From Paenibacillus sp. MMS20-IR301 (GTDB taxonomy: Bacteria > Bacillota > Bacilli > Paenibacillales > Paenibacillaceae), in the NCBI RefSeq assembly GCF_032302195.1, contig NZ_CP135275.1, positions 4,030,001 to 4,094,000 of the forward strand: a stretch of 64,000 nucleotides of DNA, in the 5' to 3' direction. The notes beneath the pieces are model-generated. The model did no database searches, was not told the DNA's origin, and saw only the letters and a list, made by a program, of their open reading frames with translations. The stretch's first letter is position 1. Every line of letters starts with the position of its first letter. This document shows positions 1-8,718 of this stretch, in pieces. The translations under genes were made by a program, and so were the position numbers.

Positions 1-670
1 CCCATGGATCTTTATCACCCATAACAATTGGCGTAATACCGGCGGCTTTCAGCTTTTCGCTGGCAGCAAGGAAGCTGTCCCAGTCCTTTGGTGCTTCTGT
101 AATTCCTGCTTCGGTAAAGAGCGCCTTGTTATAGAAGGTGCCCAGGATATCCATACCTTTGGCAACAGCATATTTTTTGCCTTCATAGCTCATGTCGCTG
201 GCAGCTGATGTACTGATCCGGTCCCAGAAACTGAGATCCGACAAATCAGCAGCATAGCCTGCTTTTGCAACTTCGATGGCGCCCATATTTGCCATGTTGG
301 GGAATACAAGGAAGATGTCTGGTCCTTCACCAGTCGCCAATTTAGCTTTAATTGAAGTATAGTATTGTTCGTCTGGAAGCTTCTGTACCTCTAAAGTAAC
401 GTTTGGAAACTTCTCTTTAACCAGCTTAGGCAAGGTATCCAGCTCAAAATCCGCGCCATCTGCTGCCTTAGTGCCTGAAACCAGCATATTCAGGGTGACT
501 GGTTCGCTGCTGCTAGTCGAATTATCCGTTGCTGCTTCTGTTGGCGCTGCGGTTGCTGAAGCATCATTACCACCAGCATTGTTATTACTGGAGTTACCGC
601 ATGCTGTTAGTGCCATTGTACATGCCGCTACAAGCGCCAATCCTCTAAGACGCGTTGTCCAGTTACTCAT
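1..670 (-). CDS. Sugar ABC transporter substrate-binding lipoprotein (partial, C-terminus off the left edge)
   Basis: The first 223 residues of an extracellular solute-binding protein (family 1) that would capture a sugar or oligosaccharide outside the cell and deliver it to an ABC permease. The start at 670 gives MSNW, then a hydrophobic signal peptide ending in a lipobox (LTAC-G), so it should be a membrane-anchored lipoprotein. A Ser/Thr/Asn/Ala-rich linker follows, as is usual for Gram-positive binding lipoproteins, then a typical SBP core with motifs such as GPDIFLVFPN. The reading frame is open to base 1. Permease genes would be expected further left but are not visible. It lies downstream of, but is separated by a terminator from, a second binding protein, so it probably has its own promoter in the 671-800 gap. 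Confidence 0.88.
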   Translation of the reverse strand, partial: MSNWTTRLRGLALVAACTMALTACGNSSNNNAGGNDASATAAPTEAATDNSTSSSEPVTLNMLVSGTKAADGADFELDTLPKLVKEKFPNVTLEVQKLPDEQYYTSIKAKLATGEGPDIFLVFPNMANMGAIEVAKAGYAADLSDLSFWDRISTSAASDMSYEGKKYAVAKGMDILGTFYNKALFTEAGITEAPKDWDSFLAASEKLKAAGITPIVMGDKDPW

Positions 671-802
671 TTGTGAATCCCCCTATTATTAATGTGTATT
701 GCTCTTCCTTACATTTATAATTGTAAGTGGTTTCATTATTTATTTTAAGCGCTACATTTTTTAAAAAACTCCGCATTTTTTAGGTTGGAAATATCTTAAA
801 TA

Positions 803-839
803 ATAAAAAAGGATACCCCTGAATTTAGGAGTACCCTTG
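803..839 (-). terminator. Rho-independent terminator after the second binding-protein gene
   Basis: Read on the minus strand, AAGGGTACTCCT and AGGGGTATCCTT form an imperfect stem around a short loop, followed by a T-rich run. It lies just past the stop of the 858-2177 gene and separates that operon from the binding-protein gene at the left edge. Confidence 0.7.
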
Positions 840-857
840 TATAGACCTATTTTTGCG

Positions 858-2177
858 TTATTGTTCATTACGGTCTTTGTCAATCTGTTCTTGAAGCTGA
901 GTAACATAATCCAATGCTGAAAAATGCGGATTAGTAATTAATAACTGTGCATTATTCCATGCAACCATTTGAGCTTTGGGGGTGAATCTGGCCTCGAACC
1001 AGAGCGCGCCTTTCTTCGCTTCGTACAGCTTTTCCTGCACCATTAACGTTAGCTCCGGCAAATTCTGTGAAACATCTGAGACGTTGAATCCGGTTACCAT
1101 TCCAAGGTCACTTATTGCTCTTTCCCCATATCTTGAGAAAACATATTTCATCCAATTACCAGTCTCTGGTGTAAATCCATTCTTAGAAAAAGAAGTGGTC
1201 AATCCGGCATTAACCGGGTATTCATCCAGCTTTCCAATGCCTCCGTTCACCATTGGAATACTAAAAAAGCCGATCTGATCGGCACCAATTTTGTTACGAT
1301 TCTCGTCATTAAATGCACGGAGTTGCCAGCTCCCCATGTAAAACATCGCTGTTTGCCCGTTCAAAAACATATCAACTGAGGTATCCATATCGATGGTATT
1401 CACGTTACTGCCGAAATAACCCTTCAAGCCCATCTCCTTTACGATTTCTACTCCCTCAACAACTTTTGAATCCGTAAGTAAAAGCTCTCCGCGATCCACT
1501 TTATCCATAGCATCTACACCAAATTTGCGAATGATATAAGCGTTGATCAAACGGGTAATCGGCCACTTTTCTTTTCCGGCCACAGCAAAGGGTTGTATAC
1601 TCTTCAGTTTCAGAACATTCGAGATTTCAAGCAGCTCATCCCATGTCTCAGGAACCTTTAATCCGTATCGTGCAAAAATAGACTTATTGTACCAGAAGCC
1701 TTCAATATTCATTTCTAACGGCAAGGCATACAATCCTTTTTCACTTACATTAGCTTTTAACAGCTGCACAGCTGTCGGATTAAGTAAATCGTACATATTT
1801 AGAGCTTTAAAGGTTTTCTCCACATCCAGCACAGCATTACTTTGAATCAGATCCTGAAGAGGTTTCCCTGATTGATAATTAAACAGGATAGGTAAATCAT
1901 TACTTGCAGCCAGCAGCTGGATCCGTTGAGTCAAATTACTCTCCGCGACGTACTCAAATTTATATTCAATCTCCGGATGCTCCTCTTGGTATTCCTTAGT
2001 TAATTCACTGATAATTTGTGCGCTGCCCTCCCCTTCCTTGTTGGCTGACAGAAACAGAATCATTGTTTTTGGCGTAGGGGAGGGTGAGGCTGGCTGTGAT
2101 ATCCAACCGCATGAAGACAATAGGAGTGTAATGGTAATTAGCATAACAAAACATTGAAATTCACTTTTTCTGCTCAT
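858..2177 (-). CDS. Extracellular solute-binding lipoprotein coupled to a YesMN two-component system
   Basis: A 439-residue family 1 solute-binding protein. The N-terminus has a signal peptide with lipobox LSSC, then a Pro/Ser/Thr linker, then an SBP fold with typical motifs (FWYNKSIFARYGL, P-x-TWDELLE). Its start codon overlaps the stop of the response-regulator gene by four bases (ATGA), and RBS AGGGAAG lies inside that gene, so it is translationally coupled to the regulator and not to a permease. No permease genes adjoin it. It could be a ligand-presenting partner of the membrane kinase encoded two genes upstream instead of, or in addition to, a transport protein. That role is inferred from context; the ligand is unknown. 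Confidence 0.87.
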   Translation of the reverse strand: MSRKSEFQCFVMLITITLLLSSCGWISQPASPSPTPKTMILFLSANKEGEGSAQIISELTKEYQEEHPEIEYKFEYVAESNLTQRIQLLAASNDLPILFNYQSGKPLQDLIQSNAVLDVEKTFKALNMYDLLNPTAVQLLKANVSEKGLYALPLEMNIEGFWYNKSIFARYGLKVPETWDELLEISNVLKLKSIQPFAVAGKEKWPITRLINAYIIRKFGVDAMDKVDRGELLLTDSKVVEGVEIVKEMGLKGYFGSNVNTIDMDTSVDMFLNGQTAMFYMGSWQLRAFNDENRNKIGADQIGFFSIPMVNGGIGKLDEYPVNAGLTTSFSKNGFTPETGNWMKYVFSRYGERAISDLGMVTGFNVSDVSQNLPELTLMVQEKLYEAKKGALWFEARFTPKAQMVAWNNAQLLITNPHFSALDYVTQLQEQIDKDRNEQ

Positions 2178-3661
2178 GTTCGCTTCCCTACTTCCCGGTA
2201 TTGACCCGGTGTCATCCCGGTATATCGTTTAAAGGTTTCAGAGAAATGGCGTGCGTGATGATACCCTACCTGCTCGGTAATTTCAGTTATTGTTTTCCCT
2301 TCATTTAAAAATTCTTTAGCTTTCTCCATCCGTAGCCGGGTTAAGAACTTTATATAGGAAATGCCGGCTTCCTCTTTAAATAATAAGCTAAAGTAAGTCG
2401 TATTCATCTCTACATGATTCGCAACTTCGGATTGTGAAAGATCACGGCAGTAATGATTACGGATGTATTCCAAGGATTTTTTGATGGCACCATGCTTAGA
2501 TTCACTTCGGACTTTAGAAATCCATTTCATCATTGTCAGCATTTCTTTACGGGCACAGGCAATTAATTCCTCTAACGACCCTGCCTCTCTTAGATCAAGC
2601 TGAGAATGTACAAGTAAAGGTTTTAGCTCTTCTAGATTCCCCCCTGTTTCCTTACAAATTTCCAGCCCATGAAAATAAAGAAGCTGCATTTGGGTTTCTG
2701 CTGATTCCGCAGTAGGCCTTCCCTTGCGCAACGCCTCGAGCAATAGATCCAGCTTCTCCGTCATACCCTGAAGATTGCCCAGGCGCATTGCTATGAAAAC
2801 CTCCTCCTCCATATCGTTAAAGCCGTGCAGCACTTTATTGACATCATGAATGGATTCGAAGGTTGTTATCCCGCCCTCTTCAAGATACATACAATACTTT
2901 AACGCCCTTTTAGCTTCTATATAACTGAGTGGAGCTTCACTTAAGCTGGAGTATGTCCGGCCCAGACCAATGGATGCATCGGACTTGTGATTCCAATCGT
3001 CCAGCCAGGCAATAGCCTGATCACTGAAATGTAATATCAAATAGACATAATCTACTCCGTTTTTCACTCCTATTACCCGGCTATTCTCTAATTCCAGGTT
3101 TGCAATTTCCGCCGTACTGATCAGTACCGTTACTCCTTTAACTCTTAAGGAATCCTCACCTATGTGCTTCATCAAATCTTCGATAGCTGACGGGTCAGCC
3201 GGATAACCTGAAAGCAGGAAATTTATTGTTACTTTCTCCAGCATGCCCAACTTCCATTTCTGCTTCATCTCGGATAATTCATCTAGCTCATGAATCTTCT
3301 GTACCGCTTTCTTAATGCCTTCACGGATAGTCGTTATTGTTACCGGCTTCTCCAAATAATCGACAACACCAATCTTGAGCGCTTGTTTCACATACGAATA
3401 TTCATTGAATCCGGTGAATACAATAAACATCGTTTCGGGAGCTTCATTGCGGATCATTTCAATCAGTGTTAAACCGTCAATCCCAGGCATACGGATATCT
3501 GTCATTACAATCTCAGGCTTCAATTCCCTGAACATTTCAAGTGCCGACAGCCCATCCGTTGCAGTGCCCGCCAGCACTACGCCGTATTCTTCCCATTTAA
3601 TCAAACGTTCAAGTCCCTTAAGGACGATGATTTCATCGTCGAACACGACCGCCTTGATCAT
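2174..3661 (-). CDS. YesN-type response regulator (receiver + AraC HTH)
   Basis: A 495-residue DNA-binding response regulator. Residues 1-120 form a CheY-like receiver with acidic pocket residues near D8-D9, phospho-acceptor D55 (VMTDIRMPG) and conserved K105 (YLEKP). A long middle region of about 250 residues precedes two C-terminal AraC-type helix-turn-helix motifs (about 390-492, ending with the family signature around RHFSETFKRYTGMTPGQYR). The family, named after Bacillus YesN, usually activates nearby sugar uptake and degradation genes. The start has RBS AGGAGGAG, which overlaps the stop of the kinase gene; the gap between the two genes is 3 bases. Likely targets are the two flanking binding-protein genes and the GH78 gene. 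Confidence 0.93.
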   Translation of the reverse strand: MIKAVVFDDEIIVLKGLERLIKWEEYGVVLAGTATDGLSALEMFRELKPEIVMTDIRMPGIDGLTLIEMIRNEAPETMFIVFTGFNEYSYVKQALKIGVVDYLEKPVTITTIREGIKKAVQKIHELDELSEMKQKWKLGMLEKVTINFLLSGYPADPSAIEDLMKHIGEDSLRVKGVTVLISTAEIANLELENSRVIGVKNGVDYVYLILHFSDQAIAWLDDWNHKSDASIGLGRTYSSLSEAPLSYIEAKRALKYCMYLEEGGITTFESIHDVNKVLHGFNDMEEEVFIAMRLGNLQGMTEKLDLLLEALRKGRPTAESAETQMQLLYFHGLEICKETGGNLEELKPLLVHSQLDLREAGSLEELIACARKEMLTMMKWISKVRSESKHGAIKKSLEYIRNHYCRDLSQSEVANHVEMNTTYFSLLFKEEAGISYIKFLTRLRMEKAKEFLNEGKTITEITEQVGYHHARHFSETFKRYTGMTPGQYREVGKRT

Positions 3662-3664
3662 ACT

Positions 3665-5449
3665 CTACTCCTCCTTCAACATGGCATATGGAAAGCGCAA
3701 TTCTATAGTGGTTCCAGCACCAGGTTGACTAATAATGGAAAAAGAACTTGCCGGGCCATAATAAATCTGTAATCGCTCCTGCACATTTCTCATTCCGTAG
3801 CCTTGCTCGGTTTTCTGAATATCCTTTATCCCCACGCCGTCATCTGTCACAGTGAATACGAGATATTCACCATCCTTTTTCCCGGTTAATGTTATCGTTC
3901 CTTTGCCGACTTTGGGTTCAAGACCGTGATAAATTGCATTCTCTACAAGCGGTTGAAGCAGCAGCTTCATAATCTCAAAACCCATAACCTCAGGTTCGAT
4001 GTTTGGTAAATAAGTAAATCTGTTGTCAAACCGCAAGTTCTGGATGATCAGATAATGCTCAATGTGCTTAAGCTCCTTGAAGACAGGAATCGTATCTTTA
4101 CCTTTATTCAGGCTAAGCTTAAAGCTCTCAGAAAGAGATAAAGCCATTTGTGCAATATCCTCTTTCTCCTCAAGCATCGACATCCAATAGATAGAATCAA
4201 GCGTGTTATACAAAAAATGCGGCTTAATCTGCGCCTGTAAAGAACGCAATTCTGCTTCCTTTTCTTTCAGCTGCGATTGTAGTAAGCGTTCACTCAGCAA
4301 TTCATACTCTGCCGTCACTCTTCTGAATGCTTCGCCGATGACCCCAACCTCATCTGCCTCAAAGGTTTCATTCGGCCTTGTGCTCGGATTGCCTTTTGCC
4401 CAGTCGCTGATCATTCGCTTGAGCAGCAACAAGGGTTTCGTAATCGTGCCGGACACCACGAATGAGACCACCAAAGCGACCATGGCAATTAGAACCGCAA
4501 TAAGCATCGTGACCGTCGTGATCTGCTGCGGTTGTTCCATTAAAGTTTTCGTACTTATAAAATGGACAAACGTCCACCCGCTCGTCCTATTCAGGTATTG
4601 GCTGTAAATATAACCGTTATCTGTCAGCTTTGATAAAATAGACGAATTGTCATCTACATTAGTAATTCCAATCTTAGCCGTGATTTCCGGCTTCAAATCA
4701 TATATGATCTGCGAATGGGCTTTGTCCGGGTGATTGTCCAAGACAATAAAATTACTTGTATCACTTTCATTAATCGACTGGCGGAAAATAGAGTTCTTAA
4801 TGTTGATTACCAACAAACCGATGCTTTGCCCGCTTAACCGGTCCGGGTCGCGGAGCAGCTTGACGCTGGAAAAGGCGGCACCCGAAGAATCATTCTCCAA
4901 TACGTCGAAGCCAAAAAACACCTCCTTGCCGTTAGCAGCAAGAGCCTTTAAGTACCAGTCCGTAACGGCAATTTGGCCTTTGGTGTCTTCCGATCCGTAT
5001 TTGCCCGCATTCTCAGAGCGTCCGTAACAGACAGAGTGAAAATTGCGGTCAAACAAGCAGACTGATTCAATATTTTGCAGATCAAATAAATTAGATACCA
5101 CAATATTTTGTAACAGGTTGGCCGTTTGAATATCAAGCACGGTCGATTCTTGCTCAATCAAATTCCCACTCTGCCGGACAGCCTCTCTTATATCACTATT
5201 TTCCAGTATAATCCGGTTCATATTAATGATATTGCCCAGCAATAAATCAGCCACCTCACTGGAAGTCTTTAGGTGATCCTGATTTGTAAGAATATGATTT
5301 TTCACTAAGGTATCCTTTGTGATATTCAGTGAAATATAGCCTAGCAGAAACAGCGGCGGGAGCGAAACCAGAATCATGACCGCAAAAAAACGGCTGCGGA
5401 TTTTTGGGAATTTGAACTTTAGGCGTAATAAATCTTTGAAGGTGTTCAT
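3665..5449 (-). CDS. YesM-type membrane sensor histidine kinase
   Basis: A 594-residue sensor kinase. TM1 is at about 21-41, an extracytoplasmic sensing domain spans about 42-308, TM2 about 312-334, and a HAMP segment follows to about 390. A coiled stretch leads into the His_kinase domain with phospho-accepting H411 in QIKPHFLYNTLD. The GHKL ATPase domain shows an N box (LVENAIYHG, N504), a DDGVGI G1 box and a GYGMRNVQERL G2 box. It should phosphorylate the adjacent YesN-type regulator in response to an extracellular sugar, possibly with help from the coupled binding lipoprotein. It sits 30 bp downstream of the GH78 gene, so GH78-kinase-regulator-binding protein looks like one transcription unit. 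Confidence 0.93.
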   Translation of the reverse strand: MNTFKDLLRLKFKFPKIRSRFFAVMILVSLPPLFLLGYISLNITKDTLVKNHILTNQDHLKTSSEVADLLLGNIINMNRIILENSDIREAVRQSGNLIEQESTVLDIQTANLLQNIVVSNLFDLQNIESVCLFDRNFHSVCYGRSENAGKYGSEDTKGQIAVTDWYLKALAANGKEVFFGFDVLENDSSGAAFSSVKLLRDPDRLSGQSIGLLVINIKNSIFRQSINESDTSNFIVLDNHPDKAHSQIIYDLKPEITAKIGITNVDDNSSILSKLTDNGYIYSQYLNRTSGWTFVHFISTKTLMEQPQQITTVTMLIAVLIAMVALVVSFVVSGTITKPLLLLKRMISDWAKGNPSTRPNETFEADEVGVIGEAFRRVTAEYELLSERLLQSQLKEKEAELRSLQAQIKPHFLYNTLDSIYWMSMLEEKEDIAQMALSLSESFKLSLNKGKDTIPVFKELKHIEHYLIIQNLRFDNRFTYLPNIEPEVMGFEIMKLLLQPLVENAIYHGLEPKVGKGTITLTGKKDGEYLVFTVTDDGVGIKDIQKTEQGYGMRNVQERLQIYYGPASSFSIISQPGAGTTIELRFPYAMLKEE

Positions 5450-5479
5450 CAGCTTAGCATCCTTTAAATATTTCCAAGA

Positions 5480-7054
5480 TTAAAGTCCATACTGACGAAT
5501 TAGATAAGTTGGTGTACAACTCCAGGCGTGACAATAGCTATTAATTAAATAACTTCCATATGGAGAGAAGTTTTTGTTGGAAGGATCATATAGCTCCCAG
5601 AAGGTATCTGCGCCATCCGTGAGCATTCCACCCCAGTAAGATTTCAGGCAGGCCACCCCTTCTTCTGTACAACCGGATACTAATAACGCTTCCACCAGAT
5701 GGTGATGCATATAGGGTGTAGATAAACCAATGGCAGGTGGAGAATTCAGCAAACGCAGCATAAGCTGCTTGTTCTGTTCTTTAGGGAAGACCTCGGCAAG
5801 CGCAAACCATATTTGGGTTGCCCAAGAGACTTGCCGGCCAGCACCACTTACAAAAAATCCTGAGCCCGGATCCCACAAAGTGCTAAATGCTCCGTTTATA
5901 GCCTTGGTTAACGCATCAGCTAAAGCTTTTTTGCTGTCACAGTTTAGGATCTCTGCAAGTTGAATGGCACGTTTGATGGTGTAAATCAGAATGGCTTGTG
6001 ATGAGGCCTGTTTATTTAATTCAGGATGCCAGTCTATAAAAGCCCACCAGGTATCCTGATCCTGTACCAGGCCTTGAGGGTCCAGATTTTCAATAGCCAG
6101 TTCCACTTGCCTTTTGGCGGTTGGCCAAAGAGCCTTAAGTGTCTCTTCATCTTTTGAAGCGGTGTAATAATCAAAAAGTGAAGTTGTGTAGAATAAGGAA
6201 TAGTCAAACAAATATGTGTCATCAGCAATAATAGCAGGTTCTTTAAACAGATTGGCAGATACACGTCCCTTTTGGTCCGGAACTCCGGCAAACAAATATA
6301 AACAACGTTTAACCAAATCAAAATTCCGGAATGTCGCATAGTTAGCCAATGCCTGCAGGCGCAGGTCGCCGAGCCATAATCGGCGGTCACGCTTTGGACC
6401 ATCTTCGAATACATCATGCATGCAATCCTCTAATGTCCGGATACTGACTCGGTCAATCTCTTGAAGTAGGGCATCAGGATGATCTAAGGGTCGCACCGCA
6501 GAATGATCCGCCGATGTAACCGTATTACAGATCACATCTTCAAATACCACACGGTATTTCACAGAGGTTGCCAGAACTTCGAGCTTTAGATAACGGAAGC
6601 TGTAACGCCGGGGAAGCTCTATTCGCCGGGGCAATACATCAATATATAAAGTCTCTTCCTGCAGCCAGGAGCTACTAACCCAACCTTCGTACTCCGAGAA
6701 GGGCTCAGCCATCTCAACAGGCATTTCCCCAAAGGTCAGCTTAAGCTTCAGCGGAGCATCCGGTGGACTTCCCACTGGGCGGACCTTAAAAGAAAGAAAA
6801 CCAACCCGATGGTCGCTGAAATCCAAAATAATGGAATCGCCCTTGCCTAACACATATACCTTAAGTTCCTCAATATCCGCCAATTTGTTCGTTTTCCATC
6901 CGTGAATCACGGTTTCATCACGGATGACTTCAATTAGACGCCCCGGTGTAACCTTTCTTTTATACAACTCCGGTTTCAAACGCTCGCTCTCTGCAATGAA
7001 TGCTTCTACAGGTTCGATAATAGCCTGTACAGCCTGCATTTTAGGCTCCCCCAT
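5480..7054 (-). CDS. Alpha-L-rhamnosidase-like glycoside hydrolase (GH78-type)
   Basis: A 524-residue protein with an N-terminal beta-sandwich-like part (about 40-185) and an (alpha/alpha)6-barrel-like C-terminal part. The signature EDGPKRDR (217-224) followed by LWLGD (226-230) is the acidic motif typical of bacterial GH78 alpha-L-rhamnosidases. Aromatic, acidic motifs (WWAFIDWHP and FWELYDP near the C-terminus) also fit that barrel. There is no signal peptide, so it probably acts inside the cell on imported rhamnosides. It is shorter than multidomain GH78 enzymes. RBS GAGGAG precedes the ATG. It heads the operon with the sensor kinase and regulator, so its substrate is a candidate inducer. 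Other six-hairpin glycosidase families are possible. Confidence 0.78.
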   Translation of the reverse strand: MGEPKMQAVQAIIEPVEAFIAESERLKPELYKRKVTPGRLIEVIRDETVIHGWKTNKLADIEELKVYVLGKGDSIILDFSDHRVGFLSFKVRPVGSPPDAPLKLKLTFGEMPVEMAEPFSEYEGWVSSSWLQEETLYIDVLPRRIELPRRYSFRYLKLEVLATSVKYRVVFEDVICNTVTSADHSAVRPLDHPDALLQEIDRVSIRTLEDCMHDVFEDGPKRDRRLWLGDLRLQALANYATFRNFDLVKRCLYLFAGVPDQKGRVSANLFKEPAIIADDTYLFDYSLFYTTSLFDYYTASKDEETLKALWPTAKRQVELAIENLDPQGLVQDQDTWWAFIDWHPELNKQASSQAILIYTIKRAIQLAEILNCDSKKALADALTKAINGAFSTLWDPGSGFFVSGAGRQVSWATQIWFALAEVFPKEQNKQLMLRLLNSPPAIGLSTPYMHHHLVEALLVSGCTEEGVACLKSYWGGMLTDGADTFWELYDPSNKNFSPYGSYLINSYCHAWSCTPTYLIRQYGL

Positions 7055-7097
7055 TTATATCATCTCCTCTAAGTATCTCCATAAGGTCCTACCTATA

Positions 7098-7111
7098 TTA
7101 AAGCGCTTCCG
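7098..7111. promoter_or_regulatory. Possible cre (catabolite control) site upstream of the GH78 operon
   Basis: On the minus strand CGGAAGCGCTTTAA matches about 11 of 14 positions of the classic Bacillus cre consensus TGWAAGCGYTWWCA, centred about 50 bp upstream of the GH78 start. CcpA control would make sense for a sugar operon, but short degenerate matches occur by chance. Confidence 0.35.
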
Positions 7112-7205
7112 GCAGAAAGGAACAATTTCTTAAGCACGTGACTTTTTATTCTTTTTACAGGTATACTATGAATGCGATCACAGCTGACAGGAAGAAGGGT
7201 TTATT

Positions 7206-8216
7206 TTGCAGCTTCAAGAACTGGATCAATATTTGCGAAATATTAATCCTATTGAGAAGGAACAACAGCAATCCGGGATAAATATAAATGATGTATGGCC
7301 GTTAGATTGGGTAGGCGCGAACAAAGATTATTTCCGAATGCCCGCTGACTTCTTCTTTCAGGATGGCCCTATTCATCTCCGTAAACATAACCGATTTGCT
7401 CCGATGCCGCTTCATCTTCATAATTTCGTAGAAATGAACTATATTTACTCCGGCCAGTGTGTGCAGTGGATTAACGGAAAGCGAATAGTTCTGCAGCAAG
7501 GGCAAGCCTGCCTGCTCGATTCAGATGTTCTTCATAGCATTGAACCTATGGGAGAGAATGATATTTTAGTTAATATTCTTATGAAGCCGGATATTTTCAG
7601 AAATGCACTTAGCCGATTCAGTGAAATCGGGATCTTATCCCATTTCATGGTGAATGCCCTTTCAGAAAGCACAAACCATAACCGCTATATTTTATTCGAG
7701 TCGCAGGAGCACGACAATTTTCACATATTTATTAAAAATATGATGTGTGAGGCTTTTGATCCCCAAGTCTATTCCAAAGAGATGATCTACCAGTATATGA
7801 TTATCAGCCTAACTGAATTGATGCGGGTCTTCACCTACCACACCAATGCAGATCGCCTCCACCCGGAAACAAAATTCAACCTAATTCAGGTGCTTAAATA
7901 TATTGAGCTTCACCATAAAGACTGTACGCTGGTCGAACTTGCCGAGGTGTTTAACTACAATGTGAATTATTTAGGAAATTTACTCAAAATAAAAACAGGC
8001 AAGACCTTTATGGAGCTAATCAAAACGCAGCGGATGCTGACCGCAGCTTCACTTCTTGTAAATACAGGACACAGTATCGAAGAAATTGCTCATGAGGTGG
8101 GGTATCAAAGCCTGGGGTTTTTCTATAGAACCTTTTTTGATCATTATCAGACCACCCCCTCCAAGTACCGGAAGCAGCAGATGAACAATATGCTATCCAA
8201 TTCTAATGATAAATAA
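7206..8216 (+). CDS. AraC-family transcriptional regulator with N-terminal cupin
   Basis: A 336-residue regulator that starts at TTG with a strong purine-rich RBS (AGGAAGAAGGG). The N-terminal half (about 60-150) looks like a sugar-sensing cupin of AraC regulators, with the H-x-H motif MPLHLHNFVEMNY and the QGQACLLDSDVLHSI stretch. The last ~100 residues hold two helix-turn-helix motifs, with the AraC signature near IEEIAHEVGYQSLGFFYRTF. It is divergent from the GH78-YesMN operon with 151 bp between starts, the usual place for a regulator of that operon or of a lost transporter. The inducer is unknown. Confidence 0.9.
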   Translation: MQLQELDQYLRNINPIEKEQQQSGININDVWPLDWVGANKDYFRMPADFFFQDGPIHLRKHNRFAPMPLHLHNFVEMNYIYSGQCVQWINGKRIVLQQGQACLLDSDVLHSIEPMGENDILVNILMKPDIFRNALSRFSEIGILSHFMVNALSESTNHNRYILFESQEHDNFHIFIKNMMCEAFDPQVYSKEMIYQYMIISLTELMRVFTYHTNADRLHPETKFNLIQVLKYIELHHKDCTLVELAEVFNYNVNYLGNLLKIKTGKTFMELIKTQRMLTAASLLVNTGHSIEEIAHEVGYQSLGFFYRTFFDHYQTTPSKYRKQQMNNMLSNSNDK

Positions 8217-8247
8217 TGTCGGAGTGAGGTAGATTGGCATAACATAA

Positions 8248-8270
8248 AAAGCCCCTTTCGGGGCTTTCTA
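8248..8270 (+). terminator. Terminator after the AraC gene
   Basis: AAAGCCCC-TTTC-GGGGCTTT forms a perfect 8-bp stem with a tetraloop, preceded by an A-run and followed by T residues, about 30 bp after the AraC stop. The A-run makes it plausibly bidirectional. Confidence 0.8.
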
Positions 8271-8287
8271 CATTTCTTCAAGAAGCA

Positions 8288-8549
8288 TCATTCCGACTCG
8301 AGGATATCAATCAAGGTAATTTCATTACCTTCCTTGTCTGTCCCAATTGGATCGTGGAGAGACACGTCTTTCCGTGTTTTTTTTAGCGAACGCAGGTGCA
8401 TAAGGATTTCGTTTTCAATACATCGGGCCGCGAAGGTGGCCAGTTTCGTTCTCTTATTCGGCCGGTAACTCTCAATGGCCTTGATCAGCCCAATGGTGCC
8501 AATGGAGATCAGGTCCTCCATGTCCTCGCCGGTGTTATCGATATTTTTT
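8288..8549 (-). pseudogene. Truncated sigK 3' fragment (oldest copy)
   Basis: A fragment of about 260 bp that matches the middle of the intact sigK at 26760-27461: it encodes the conserved stretch from the [13 protein letters not shown] region through [13 protein letters not shown] to TLIDIL, then stops. It lacks the first ~66 codons and everything after about codon 154, including the region 4 DNA-binding helix, so it cannot make a working sigma factor. Several substitutions set it apart from the other two copies, so it looks the most decayed. At its upstream end the similarity stops abruptly in a T-run and is replaced by a 26-nt sequence (8550-8575) that is also found next to the second fragment. 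Confidence 0.88.
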
Positions 8550-8589
8550 GAGGTTGAGGATACGATGCGATGTCAGAACAATTAAAAAC

Positions 8590-8632
8590 AGCAGTCTGGG
8601 ATCTTCTAAATCTGGGACTTCTGCTTTTTTGC
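8590..8632 (-). terminator. Terminator of the eight-gene glycan operon
   Basis: On the minus strand AGCAG and CTGCT arms enclose two copies of TCCCAGA, followed by GTTTTTAATT. It sits about 90 bp beyond the last gene of the operon (GH3, stop at 8719) and just before the sigK fragment. Confidence 0.55.
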
Positions 8633-8718
8633 ATTGGTCCTCCCGGGAACTACTTATGCAATATCATGACTGGCTAATCCAAGTAACAATCATCTCCCCA
8701 TTATCCCGTCCGCCTTGC

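Noticed and set aside
471..692. Plus-strand frame opposite the binding-protein start
   Set aside because: It is the complement of the lipoprotein signal peptide and linker.
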